Below, one piece after another: positions 17,977 through 26,251 of a DNA stretch of 64,000 nt. Position 1 is the first letter of the stretch. The number at the start of each line of letters is the position of its first letter. The notes below the pieces were generated by a model, which did not search any database, was not told where the DNA came from, and saw nothing but the letters and a program-made list of their open reading frames with translations. The DNA is from Limisphaera sp049537155 (GTDB lineage Bacteria > Verrucomicrobiota > Verrucomicrobiia > Limisphaerales > Limisphaeraceae): the NCBI RefSeq assembly GCF_049537155.1, contig NZ_JBMVQZ010000017.1, positions 1 through 64,000 of the forward strand, in the 5' to 3' direction. A program made the position numbers and the translations under genes.

Positions 17977-18834
17977 TCAACGGAAGGCGGTGCGCAGGTA
18001 TTTCAGCAGGTCGGCGGGGGTGGCCAGGTACCACTGGATGCGTTGGGGCCAGAGGGCGCTCAGCTCGCGCACGGCCTGCTGATTGAAGGGGTTGGCGGTG
18101 GCCGCCAGGAGGCAGCGGCCCAGGGTGTCGAACGGCAGGATGCACCAGCGCCGGCACAGGGCGGCGGGGAAACGCCGGGTGAGGTCGATGTCGACGTCGT
18201 AGCGGTCGAGGGGGAGGAAGGCCATGCGGGCGCGGTCCACCAGGAGTTTGAGGGAGCGCTCGACGGGCACCAGTCCCTTTTCGTGGAGGACGTGGATGAA
18301 GGGTGGCACGGGTTCGGGCGGGGTCTGGGCGAGGTCGGGCACGGGCCAGCAGGCGTCGAAGTCGGACGGCGCAATGACGCGGCCGTCCACGAAGATCTTG
18401 CGCATGGCGGAGCGGCCGTCTTCGACCGGGACGGTGTGGGTGACGGCCGGTGTGGGGGCGGCCGGGGGGGCGACGGCCTGGTCGGTGGCGAACGTGGTGT
18501 CGGTGGAAGTGCCGCCGGGTGCGGCCAGGCTGGCGGCGCGGGCCTCGATCTCGCGGAGGGCGGCGCGGACTTCTTCGTCCTCGGGGTGTCTCTGGAGGAT
18601 GCTCTCGTACTCGAGGATGGCGGAGGAGAACTGGCCCAGTTGGACGTACGCCTCGGCGATGCGTTTGGAGGTTCGGACGACTTCTTCTTCCTGGCCGAGT
18701 TTGGCGTAGGCTTCCTTGAGGATTTCGAGCGATTGATAGTCGAGGGGCTGCGATTGAGCGATCACCTCGAACATCTCAATCGTCTGCATCAACTGGGCGA
18801 TCTCGCCCTGGCTGAGTGTCGTCGCTGTGGCCAT
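17977..18834 (-). CDS. TPR protein with a degenerate MshEN-like C-terminal domain
   Basis: A 285-residue protein encoded just before the PilB ATPase (6-base gap), surely co-transcribed. Residues 1-105 are TPR-like helices (SQPLDYQSLEILKEAYAKLG, then AEAYVQLGQFSSAILEYESI). A Pro/Ala/Thr-rich linker follows, about 110-145. The C-terminal 130 residues resemble the GspE/MshE N-terminal domain: IHVLHEKGLVPVERSLKLLV, then FPAALCRRWCILPFDTLGRCLLAATANPFN, which parallels LPRDLAQNHKVIPIARLEDKLFVAMADPLN in the neighbouring ATPase. Probably a cytoplasmic regulator or docking factor for the ATPase; c-di-GMP binding is possible but unproven. ATG 18834 is chosen because sequence further upstream in frame is composition-random. 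A TATAGT -10-like box lies at 19031-19036 (minus strand). Confidence 0.65.
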   Translation of the reverse strand: MATATTLSQGEIAQLMQTIEMFEVIAQSQPLDYQSLEILKEAYAKLGQEEEVVRTSKRIAEAYVQLGQFSSAILEYESILQRHPEDEEVRAALREIEARAASLAAPGGTSTDTTFATDQAVAPPAAPTPAVTHTVPVEDGRSAMRKIFVDGRVIAPSDFDACWPVPDLAQTPPEPVPPFIHVLHEKGLVPVERSLKLLVDRARMAFLPLDRYDVDIDLTRRFPAALCRRWCILPFDTLGRCLLAATANPFNQQAVRELSALWPQRIQWYLATPADLLKYLRTAFR

Positions 18835-19058
18835 GACCGCACTGTCTTGCCGGAGGGACGCCGGGAACGCGCGGGCACCCCGCGCCGTGCATACGGGGAC
18901 CGGGCCGAAGTCACGTGCGGACTGTGTTTCGGCCTGGGTCGCTGTTTCCGGCGTCGGGGCGCGTGTCGCGGTTCCGGACGACCGCGCCAAATCCGTTCTC
19001 GTGTGGGTTATCGGCAGGTCGGGGCGGGTACTATAGCCGGTTTTTTGGGGGCCGGGGG

Positions 19059-20150
19059 TCAGGGGCCGTGATCGGCGCGCCAAAGGAGCCAGGCCCCGGC
19101 GGCCTGAAAGAGAAGGTTTGGCAACCAAACCACCAGATGGGGATGCCATTCGGGCCGGGTGTCCCATGCGCCGGCCAGCAGGAGGAAGCTGAAGTAGAGT
19201 GCCACCAAGGCCAGGGCGATGCCGACACTGACGTTGGTTTCGCGCCGGTGCAGTCGCGCCCCCAGGGGGATGCCCACCAGACAGAAGGAGAAGCAGGCGA
19301 ACCCGAAGGCCACGCGTTGGTGGAGCTGGACGCGCACGGGGGTGATGTCCACGCCCTGTTGTCTGCGCAGGTCGAGTTCCTGACGCAACTGGCGCCAGGT
19401 CATTTCGCTGAGTTTGGGCCGACGCGGTCCCTCGCGGTTGGGCGGGGTCAGTTCATAGACCAGGGTTCGTGCGTAACCGGCGGGGAGCCAGCCTTCCGAA
19501 CCCCGGCGGGCGGCGACCACGTCGTGGAGTTCCAGGCGGAGGCGGTCCCCGCCGTCTTCGATCAGCAGACGGCCGGTCTCGGCCCGGAGGCGGAATTCGG
19601 CGCGGTCCTGGGCGTCGAGTTTCCAGAGCAGGATTTCTTCCAGTCTGTCCCGGGTGTGTTTGCCGACGTAGAGCACCAGGCCGGGGAAATCATGGATGTA
19701 CTGTTGTTCGGGGATCAGGTTGCCGGCCATTTGCAGTCCGACCTGTGCCAGGACGGCCTTGTACGCCACGCGGCTGCGCGGGGCCCACTCGGCGTTGATG
19801 GCCACGGAGAGGAGACTGAGGAGAAGGCCGAAGGCCAGGATGGGGGCGGCCAGGCCGGTGAGGCTGAAGCCGCCGGCCCGGGCGGCGGTGAGTTCCTGAT
19901 CGGCGCTGAAGCGGCCGAAAACCAGGAGGGTGGCGGTCAGGATGCCCATGGGCAGGGCAAACGGTGCCACGTAGGGCAGCAGGAATCCCAGCGCCTCCAA
20001 AACGAGCGCGGGACGGACCTCGTGTCGGACCAGCAGGGTGAGGACTTCCCGGAGCACGTTGCCCAGCAGGAGCACGAACACGAACACCAGCACGGCCATG
20101 CAAAAGGCCGCGACGACCTGGCCGAGAAGGTAGCGCTGCAGCGTGTTCAC
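19059..20150 (-). CDS. lptF: LptF/LptG family permease (LPS export)
   Basis: A 363-residue YjgP/YjgQ family permease, the membrane subunit of the LptBFG transporter that extracts lipopolysaccharide from the inner membrane. It starts with the family N-terminus LQRYLLGQVVAAFCMAVLVF and has YVAPFALPMGILTATLLVFG near residue 60 and DQELTAARAGGFS (coupling helix) near 85. A periplasmic beta-jellyroll segment follows (about 130-265), then three C-terminal helices beginning FGFACFSFCLVGIPLGARLHR. The start is GTG at 20150. It is third in the order lpxC-fabZ, lpxA, lptF. Whether it is the F or G subunit cannot be decided, since the partner is not in the window. Confidence 0.85.
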   Translation of the reverse strand: MNTLQRYLLGQVVAAFCMAVLVFVFVLLLGNVLREVLTLLVRHEVRPALVLEALGFLLPYVAPFALPMGILTATLLVFGRFSADQELTAARAGGFSLTGLAAPILAFGLLLSLLSVAINAEWAPRSRVAYKAVLAQVGLQMAGNLIPEQQYIHDFPGLVLYVGKHTRDRLEEILLWKLDAQDRAEFRLRAETGRLLIEDGGDRLRLELHDVVAARRGSEGWLPAGYARTLVYELTPPNREGPRRPKLSEMTWRQLRQELDLRRQQGVDITPVRVQLHQRVAFGFACFSFCLVGIPLGARLHRRETNVSVGIALALVALYFSFLLLAGAWDTRPEWHPHLVVWLPNLLFQAAGAWLLWRADHGP

Positions 20151-20232
20151 GGCTGGAAGGTCACAATTTGGGTGGGCCGGCCCGCGGAGGGCCGGTTTCG
20201 GGCTTGGCTTCGGGCGCGGCGGCGGACGAGGT

Positions 20233-21003
20233 TCACCGGCTGATTCCTCGGGTGCTGGTCCGGATGAAGGCCACCAGGTGTTTCAGTTCCGGGAAAGGGG
20301 GCAGTTCCGATTCGATGCGGGCCAGCGCGTTGGGGAGGCTCAGGCCGCTGCGGAACAGGAGCTTGTGTGCCTGGCGCAGGGCGGACTGGATCTCCTCTGA
20401 AATTCCGGCACGTTCGAGGCCGACCTTGTTGATGGTGACGGTTTGAGCGGGGCTGCCGTCGGCCAGCATGAAGGGCGGCACGTCCTGGACCACCTTGGAG
20501 CATCCCCCCACCATGGCCAGGCGACCGATGCGACAGAACTGGTGCACGGCGGCGTACCCGGCCAGGACGGCCTGATCCTCCACCTGGACGTGTCCGGCCA
20601 GGCCGGCGTAGCTGGACATGACGATACGATTGCCGAGCACGCAGTCGTGGGCGATGTGGCAGTAGGCGAGGATGTGATTGTCGGAGCCGATGATGGTGGC
20701 GCCGCCGTCGTGGGTGGCGCTGTGGACGGTGACGCCCTCGCGGAAGGTGTTGCGGTCGCCGATGAGGACCCGGGTGATGCCGCCCTGCCATTTCAGGTCC
20801 TGGGTGCGCAGTCCGATGGAGGCGAAGGGGTAGATTTCGTTGTCGCAGCCGAGCCGGGTGTGACCGTCAATGACCACGTGGGAATGCAAGCGGCAGCGGT
20901 CACCCAGTTCGACGTGTTCGCCGATCACGCAGTAGGGGCCGATGACGCAGTCGCGTCCGATGCGGGCGTTCGGGTGGATGACGGCGGTGGGGTGGATCGA
21001 CAT
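20233..21003 (-). CDS. lpxA: UDP-N-acetylglucosamine acyltransferase
   Basis: A 256-residue left-handed beta-helix acyltransferase, first enzyme of lipid A synthesis, adding a 3-hydroxyacyl chain from acyl carrier protein to UDP-GlcNAc in the cytoplasm. It opens with IHPTAVIHPNARIGRDCVIG hexapeptide repeats. The catalytic His lies in SATHDGGATIIGSDNHILAY near residue 120, and the segment around NIVMSSYAGLAGHVQVEDQAVLAG-like turns matches the family. The C-terminal helical domain starts near 190. The gene begins 29 bases after lpxC-fabZ ends, so the two are one operon and catalyse consecutive steps. Confidence 0.95.
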   Translation of the reverse strand: MSIHPTAVIHPNARIGRDCVIGPYCVIGEHVELGDRCRLHSHVVIDGHTRLGCDNEIYPFASIGLRTQDLKWQGGITRVLIGDRNTFREGVTVHSATHDGGATIIGSDNHILAYCHIAHDCVLGNRIVMSSYAGLAGHVQVEDQAVLAGYAAVHQFCRIGRLAMVGGCSKVVQDVPPFMLADGSPAQTVTINKVGLERAGISEEIQSALRQAHKLLFRSGLSLPNALARIESELPPFPELKHLVAFIRTSTRGISR

Positions 21004-21032
21004 GATGGAAAACGGTTGCCTCGGGTCGCGTT

Positions 21033-22391
21033 TCAGGCGTCCATCAGCATGAAGGTGACCACCGCTTCGCTCACCACCTCGCCGCGGACCTTGCAGGTTC
21101 CGCGGGCCTTGCCGACCTTGCCCCGTGCCTTGAGCAGGTCCACTTCGATGACGAGTGTGTCACCCGGCAGGACCGGTTTGCGCCATTTGACCTCCTCGGC
21201 CGACATGAAGTAGGCGATCTGTGGTTTGTCGGCGAAGCGCTTGCGCATGAGGACGCCGGCCACCTGGGCGATGGCTTCCAACTGCAGGACGCCCGGGAAG
21301 ATGGGGTGGCCGGGGAAATGCCCCTGGAAGAACGGCTCGTTGATGGTGACGTTTTTGATGCCAATGATGCGTTCGGGCTCCAGCCGTGCGATACGGTCCA
21401 CCAAGAGGAAGGGGTACCGGTGGGGGATGAGCTTCATGATCTCGGAGACGTCGAGCACGCACGCGTCCAGGACCGGATCGTGCGGTGGCGGGGGCTGCGA
21501 GGCGGCTTGGGCGGCAGGGGCCGGCGGGGGTGCGAACGCGGGCATGTTGGCCCGGCGACAGCGCGCGTCCAATTGGCGGACCAGCTCGCAGTTGGCGGTG
21601 TGACTGGGGCGCACGGCCACGAGATGACCGAGGATGGGCCGTCCGAACAGGGCCAGGTCGCCCACGATGTCGAGCATTTTGTGGCGGACGAACTCGTCCG
21701 GGTAACGCAACGGCTCGGTGGTGAGCACGGCGTCGTCCCGGATGACCACGGCGTTTTCCAGGCTGCCGCCCTTGATGAGACCGTTTTTGATCAGGTACTC
21801 GATCTCTTCGAAGAAACAGAAGGTGCGGGCGTGGGCCAGTTCGCGTTCCCAGGAGTCGGGGGTGATCACCAGGGAAAAGAACTGGGTGTAACGGCCGGCC
21901 TTGTCTGCGCTGGTGCAGGTGATGCGGAATTCGGGGGCCGGGATCAGATGCATGAGGGTGTCACCCATCTGCAGCGCCAGGGGTTCGGTGACGGCGTAGG
22001 GTTGGCGGGGTGCGTCCTGGACCTGCAGACCGGCGGAATGAATGAGCCTGCAGTATTCCCGTGCGCTGCCGTCGGCAATGGGCGGCTCGTTGGCGTCCAG
22101 TTCCACCACCACGTTGTCCACGCCGCAGCCGCTCAGTGCGGCCAGCACGTGTTCCACGGTATGGATGCGCACCGAGCCCTTGCCCAGTGTGGTGGAACGT
22201 TGCGTGTCCACCACGTTTTCAATGCGCGCCTCGATTTCGGGACGCGCCTCCAGATCCACGCGCCGGAAACGGATGCCATGCCCCGCGGGCGCGGGTACCA
22301 GGGTCATGGTGACACGATTGCCGCTGTGAAGACCCACGCCCGAAAAGCTGACGGAACGTTTGATGGTCTGCTGCGAAAGCACGGCGGGCAT
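21033..22391 (-). CDS. lpxC-fabZ: Bifunctional LpxC deacetylase - FabZ dehydratase fusion
   Basis: A 452-residue fusion. Residues 1-285 are LpxC, the zinc amidase that commits lipid A synthesis: SVSFSGVGLHSG at the start, HTVEH with catalytic Glu 80 and zinc His 81, HKMLDIVGDLALFG with His 237 and Asp 241, and SHTANCELV with His 264. An Ala/Pro-rich linker (about 285-305) joins FabZ, residues 310-452, the hydroxyacyl-ACP dehydratase of fatty acid synthesis: HRYPFLLVDRI, then GHFPGHPIFPGVLQLEAIAQ with His 358 and Glu 372. Both active sites look intact. Similar fusions are known in Bacteroidota and some relatives. The fusion couples two enzymes that compete for 3-hydroxyacyl-ACP. ATG 22391 is chosen over the GTG-like frame further upstream because it directly precedes the LpxC N-terminus. 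Confidence 0.95.
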   Translation of the reverse strand: MPAVLSQQTIKRSVSFSGVGLHSGNRVTMTLVPAPAGHGIRFRRVDLEARPEIEARIENVVDTQRSTTLGKGSVRIHTVEHVLAALSGCGVDNVVVELDANEPPIADGSAREYCRLIHSAGLQVQDAPRQPYAVTEPLALQMGDTLMHLIPAPEFRITCTSADKAGRYTQFFSLVITPDSWERELAHARTFCFFEEIEYLIKNGLIKGGSLENAVVIRDDAVLTTEPLRYPDEFVRHKMLDIVGDLALFGRPILGHLVAVRPSHTANCELVRQLDARCRRANMPAFAPPPAPAAQAASQPPPPHDPVLDACVLDVSEIMKLIPHRYPFLLVDRIARLEPERIIGIKNVTINEPFFQGHFPGHPIFPGVLQLEAIAQVAGVLMRKRFADKPQIAYFMSAEEVKWRKPVLPGDTLVIEVDLLKARGKVGKARGTCKVRGEVVSEAVVTFMLMDA

Positions 22392-22607
22392 TAGACCAGT
22401 CCGACTTCGCGGTGGCAAGGCGGGAGGGGGAGTCTGTGGCGGGCCCAAACCGGTTTGGTGGCGGTTTTCGTGGGCAGGTGGGGCACGTTCCGGGCGCGGT
22501 TGCCCGGGCGTGGCTGTCGGACCGGCGGGGTGCCTGGGGCGTCAGGTGCCGGTCATTCAGAGGGGGGAGGGGACCGGCCCGCGTTTTGGGCATCCGCGGG
22601 GGCGGGG

Positions 22608-22637
22608 TTGGCGGCGGCCGGGTTTTCGAGCTAGAGT
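22608..22637 (+). promoter_or_regulatory. Candidate promoter of msrA
   Basis: TTGGCG at 22608-22613 and TAGAGT at 22632-22637 with an 18-base spacer. The -10 ends 8 bases before the msrA ATG (22646). A GAGGGG run sits only 2 bases from the ATG, too close for an ordinary ribosome binding site. Confidence 0.35.
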
Positions 22638-22645
22638 GAGGGGAA

Positions 22646-23317
22646 ATGATTCGGTATGCAGCCCGATCCCGGGCGGGGACGTTCCTGCGCTGGCTGGCGG
22701 CGGGTGTCCTCGCACTGGGCAGCGTGAAATCGATGGCGATGGATCCATCCAATCATTCAGCGGCGTCCGGGGCGGATCCTGCGCCCGGGCGGGAAATTGC
22801 CGTGTTGGGCGGGGGTTGTTTCTGGTGCATGGAGGCGTTGTTCGAGACGCTGCCGGGGGTGGTGTCGGTGACCAGCGGGTATGCCGGGGGGCATGTGCCG
22901 AACCCGACGTACAAGCAGGTTTGCACTGGCACGACCGGCCATGCCGAGGTGATTCGCATTGAGTACGATCCGAATCGGATCCGGTACGAGGACCTGTTGG
23001 AGGCGTTTTGGGAGGCGCACGATCCCACGACGCCGAACCGGCAGGGGAACGATGTCGGCCCACAGTATCGGTCCATCATTTTGTATGTGAACGAGGCACA
23101 GCGGCGGGCGGCTGAAAAGTCCCGGGCCGAAGCTGCGCGGAGGTTTTCGCGACCGATTGTGACGGAGATTGTCCCGTTGGAAAGGTTTTATCCGGCCGAG
23201 GCTTATCATCAGGATTACTTCCGCAAGAACCCGGAGCAGGCCTACTGCCAGTTTGTGATCCGTCCCAAGCTCGAAAAGTTCCAGAAATCTCGTGCCGTGG
23301 AGAAGGGACGCCCATGA
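22646..23317 (+). CDS. msrA: Peptide-methionine (S)-S-oxide reductase, exported
   Basis: A 223-residue enzyme that reduces methionine-S-sulfoxide in proteins. The catalytic motif GGGCFWCMEALFE is near residues 55-67 (nucleophile in GCFWC), with GYAGGHVPNPTYKQVCTGTTGHAEV and YHQDYF further on, all typical of MsrA. Residues 1-31 look like a signal peptide (Arg-rich n-region, then FLRWLAAGVLALGSVKSMA), so the enzyme probably works in the periplasm or on the outer side. Length after signal removal (about 190) fits the family. No msrB is adjacent. It is monocistronic with its own promoter candidate. Confidence 0.93.
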   Translation: MIRYAARSRAGTFLRWLAAGVLALGSVKSMAMDPSNHSAASGADPAPGREIAVLGGGCFWCMEALFETLPGVVSVTSGYAGGHVPNPTYKQVCTGTTGHAEVIRIEYDPNRIRYEDLLEAFWEAHDPTTPNRQGNDVGPQYRSIILYVNEAQRRAAEKSRAEAARRFSRPIVTEIVPLERFYPAEAYHQDYFRKNPEQAYCQFVIRPKLEKFQKSRAVEKGRP

Positions 23318-23359
23318 ATCGGCCGGTCCGACCGAGCCCGGGGTGGGGCGTGCGCGGCA

Positions 23360-23387
23360 TTGAATCGCGGCGTGTGGTTTTTATATT
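23360..23387 (+). promoter_or_regulatory. Candidate promoter of panD
   Basis: TTGAAT at 23360-23365, a 16-base spacer and TATATT at 23382-23387, one of the most AT-rich short stretches in the region. It lies in the gap between msrA and panD. Confidence 0.5.
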
Positions 23388-23453
23388 GGGCTTGCGGGAG
23401 GGCGATCCGGCGCAATGATCCAGCGGGTTTGCCGGGGCCGGTCGCCGAGGCCT

Positions 23454-23816
23454 ATGCAAGTCTTGTTGTTGAAATCCAAGATTCATCGGGCGGCGGTGAC
23501 CGCCGGGAACGTGGACTACGAGGGGAGTCTGGGGATTGACCAGGACCTGATGGACCGGGTTGGACTGCTGCCGTATGAGAAGATCTTGTGTGGCAACCTG
23601 GCCAACGGGGAGCGGTTCGAGACCTACGCGATCCCGGCGCCGCGGGGGTCTCGTGCCATCATTCTCAACGGGGCCACGGCGCATTTGGGCAAACCGGGCG
23701 ACCGGCTGACCATCATGAGCTACACCTGGGTGGACGAGGACCGTGCGCGGGATTGGAAGCCCAGGGTCATTGTGTTGGGCGAGGGCAATCGGGTGGTGGA
23801 CGAGCGCGGCGTTTGA
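23454..23816 (+). CDS. panD: Aspartate 1-decarboxylase (pyruvoyl type)
   Basis: A 120-residue enzyme that makes beta-alanine for pantothenate and CoA synthesis. It is made as a proenzyme and self-cleaves between Gly 24 and Ser 25 (DYEGSLGID) to create the pyruvoyl group. The N-terminus MQVLLLKSKIHRA and the sites NLANGERFETY and AIILNGATAHLGKPGD are diagnostic. ATG 23454 places the cleavage site at exactly the E. coli position (24/25), which favours it over the in-frame ATG at 23415 that adds 13 Arg-rich residues. coaX, the next-but-one enzyme in the pathway, is at 15.4 kb. Confidence 0.95.
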   Translation: MQVLLLKSKIHRAAVTAGNVDYEGSLGIDQDLMDRVGLLPYEKILCGNLANGERFETYAIPAPRGSRAIILNGATAHLGKPGDRLTIMSYTWVDEDRARDWKPRVIVLGEGNRVVDERGV

Positions 23817-23889
23817 AGGGGGCGGGATCGAAGTGCGGCGCCGGCCGTCTTGTCGGCGGGGCGGGGCATGCGAACAGGTTGCCCCCGGC

Positions 23890-25986
23890 TCAGCGTGGAA
23901 GGGGTTCGATCGTCGTCTGCAGCCGGCCGGCCCCGGTGGGTTGATGCAGTCGAACCGCGAGGCGACGGGGTTTTTCGCGCGTGCGGACGTCTTCCTGGAG
24001 GATTTCGTCGGAGACGGTGTACTCGGCGCCGTGGGTGTTCAGTGTGACGCGCACGGCTGCGTGCTCGTCGCCCACGCGCAGTTGGTGGGTGGTCCGTGAC
24101 CAGGGCGACCATGTGATCAGCGCGGATTCGAACGTCACCGGCCGGGTGGCCTGCCAGGAGTCGGTAACCGTCAGGGCGGGGTGTGGCCCCCGGCGGAAGA
24201 CAAAGGTGCGCAGGAGCCGGGTCAGCCCCTCGACTTTGTAGGCGCGTGTCAGGTCGAAGACCAGCCGGTCCTCTTCCGGTCCGAGGGAGACTTCCACCAA
24301 CTGCGCGCGGGCGGAGGCGCCCGTTTGTTGGAGCTGTCCGTCCACGACGGGCACGCTGTGGCCGTAGGAATTGAGCACGCGACTTTCGTAGCGGCGGGAA
24401 CTGAAGGTGCGGGCGGTGTAGACCTCTGCGCCGGGGTCGCAGAGGACCATGGTGGATCCGACGACGACGCTGAAGCTTCCGACGTCGTTGTGGTTGTGGT
24501 GTTCGGCGTTGTGACCGCCCTTGAGGCAGGCGGCAAACGGTGGTTGTCCCTCCGGAGGTCGGCAAATCAGGACGCCGGCGTTTTCGAACCAGGTCCGCAG
24601 CGGGTCCGGCTGAAACGCGTCCGGTTGGGTGGAAAGGGCGGGGAGTGGCCGTGGGAGGAAGGCGGACAACACGGTGATGGCCAGGGCGTGTCCCGGTCCG
24701 GGTTCACCGGCCTGCACGCCGCCCGGCAGCGGCAGGTGGAGCCGTTGGGCCAGGACCTGCACCACACGCGCGTCCGGTCGTGTGCCGGGCGAACAATCGG
24801 AGATGCTGGGATAGACACCGTTCAGGATTTCGGCCCGCCAGGGGAAGAGCGCGGGCATGCGTGCCTCGGGTAGGGCCAGCAGGTCCAGACGACCACCGGT
24901 GGCCAGGCGCAACATCTCTCCCAGCCAGGTGAAGTGGCCGAACCCGTAGTTCCAGTAGCCGAGACCCTCACTGCAGTAGCCGTCAGGGGTGAACCCGCGA
25001 AGGAAGAAGCGGATATGGTCCTCGGCGGCGGCGACGAACCACGCGCGGTCGCGCGGGGATTCGACGACGGCCAGTGCGGTACCCACGGTGCCGGCCAGGC
25101 AGACGGCGTTCCAGTTATGGGTCGCCCGAAGCCAGAAGGCTTCCGGTTGGCGGCCCTCGATCATGGCCCGGAAGGGCCGCAGGGTGCGGCGTTCGAGGTT
25201 GTCGCGGACCCGCGCCCGGGTCTCGGGTGAAAGTTTGTCGCCCAACAGCCAGAGGGCGGTGGCCATGTCCCAGCTCAGGGCCGTGGAGCCCAGATCCATT
25301 TCCACGATTTCCCCGCGGAAATTGCGGAGCGACCTGTCATGGGCCGGGTATACCCAGGTGCGTTCCGCACAGAGGGCGTTCAACGTCTCTTCCAAGGGAG
25401 GAAGGAACCGGCCACGGTTTTCCAGTGCTTCGGCCAGGGTGAAGGTGGCGACCCTGCCGCGGCGGGCGAAGGCCACGCGCTGCCAGCGGTCGCGGTTTCC
25501 GGTGCGTGAGAAGTCCAGGTACAACTCGTCCGGTTGTTCGGGCAGACCCGATTGGGCGAGGGACTCGGCTTCCCGGATGAGATCGCGCCACTGGGGCTTT
25601 TCCGCCAAGGTGGTCCACGCGGGACGATCGCTGATGGGCCGGCCCACGCCCGTGGGGTGGGCGGGCAACCACGTGGCCAGCTCCTCGACGCGCGTGGTTG
25701 AGGGTGGGGCAGCAGGGACGGTGGAGATCCACACGAGTGCCAGGGCCACGGCAGGGAGGCAACGGGGTCGAGGGATCAGAGGACCATGGTTGCGGCGGGC
25801 GGCTCGAATGAGGTGCGGTCCGATGGACACCCACTGCACGCCGGCGGGCCAGGTTCCCGGGTCGGATGCGGCGGGGTGTGCCACCCTGGGCTCGGGGAAT
25901 GCGGGGCGCGAATCGCTGGACGACGAGCCGGAACGCCGGGTGGAGTCCGAATCGTTGCGCCGCTGCGAGTCGTGTTCCATGTCCAT
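23890..25986 (-). CDS. Secreted heparinase II/III-like polysaccharide lyase
   Basis: About 630-698 residues, depending on the start. An N-terminal all-helical toroid domain (RDLIREAESLAQ..., then RATHNWNAVCLAGTVGTALAVV and SEGLGYWNYGFGHFTWLGEM with the catalytic Asn/Tyr/His pattern) precedes the heparinase II/III beta domain. That domain has KGGHNAEHHNHNDVGSFSVV, VLCDPGAEVYTARTFSSRRY and RVLNSYGHSVPVVDG. This suggests cleavage of uronic acid-containing glycans, in the periplasm or outside. A signal-peptide-like segment (CLPAVALALVWISTVPA) is preceded by a low-complexity Ser/Arg stretch if the ATG at 25986 is used. GTG codons at 25839 or 25830 would place the signal peptide nearer the N-terminus and may be the real start. 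The substrate is not determined; no sulfatase or other PL gene adjoins it. Confidence 0.78.
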   Translation of the reverse strand: MDMEHDSQRRNDSDSTRRSGSSSSDSRPAFPEPRVAHPAASDPGTWPAGVQWVSIGPHLIRAARRNHGPLIPRPRCLPAVALALVWISTVPAAPPSTTRVEELATWLPAHPTGVGRPISDRPAWTTLAEKPQWRDLIREAESLAQSGLPEQPDELYLDFSRTGNRDRWQRVAFARRGRVATFTLAEALENRGRFLPPLEETLNALCAERTWVYPAHDRSLRNFRGEIVEMDLGSTALSWDMATALWLLGDKLSPETRARVRDNLERRTLRPFRAMIEGRQPEAFWLRATHNWNAVCLAGTVGTALAVVESPRDRAWFVAAAEDHIRFFLRGFTPDGYCSEGLGYWNYGFGHFTWLGEMLRLATGGRLDLLALPEARMPALFPWRAEILNGVYPSISDCSPGTRPDARVVQVLAQRLHLPLPGGVQAGEPGPGHALAITVLSAFLPRPLPALSTQPDAFQPDPLRTWFENAGVLICRPPEGQPPFAACLKGGHNAEHHNHNDVGSFSVVVGSTMVLCDPGAEVYTARTFSSRRYESRVLNSYGHSVPVVDGQLQQTGASARAQLVEVSLGPEEDRLVFDLTRAYKVEGLTRLLRTFVFRRGPHPALTVTDSWQATRPVTFESALITWSPWSRTTHQLRVGDEHAAVRVTLNTHGAEYTVSDEILQEDVRTREKPRRLAVRLHQPTGAGRLQTTIEPLPR

Positions 25987-26251
25987 ACAGACTGGAATCG
26001 GGCCGCTTCCATTCAACGGCGTCCGGCGCCGGGCAGCTTCACCGGCACGTGTCTGCCCGCGCGCGCATGGTGTCTGTGGCGCACGGCCCCGGTTTGCCGG
26101 AGGGTGCCGAGGGCGACGTGTCGTGTCCGGTGCGGGTCGGAGGCCGGACCTCTCATGGAGTGAGTTGTTCTTGCCGGCCCGTGCGAGGCGGACCACTTTG
26201 GCTGACCCGGGCGGCTGATCGGCAGCCGACCCGGAGGGATCCAACGGGCGA

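Noticed and set aside
16678..19071. A plus-strand open frame opposite the PilB and TPR genes
   Set aside because: An Asp/Gly/Val-rich shadow with no motif; the minus strand carries Walker motifs and zinc cysteines.
22752..23079. Minus-strand open frames overlapping msrA
   Set aside because: They lie opposite a well-supported MsrA gene and have Pro/Arg/Ser-rich random composition with no family motif.
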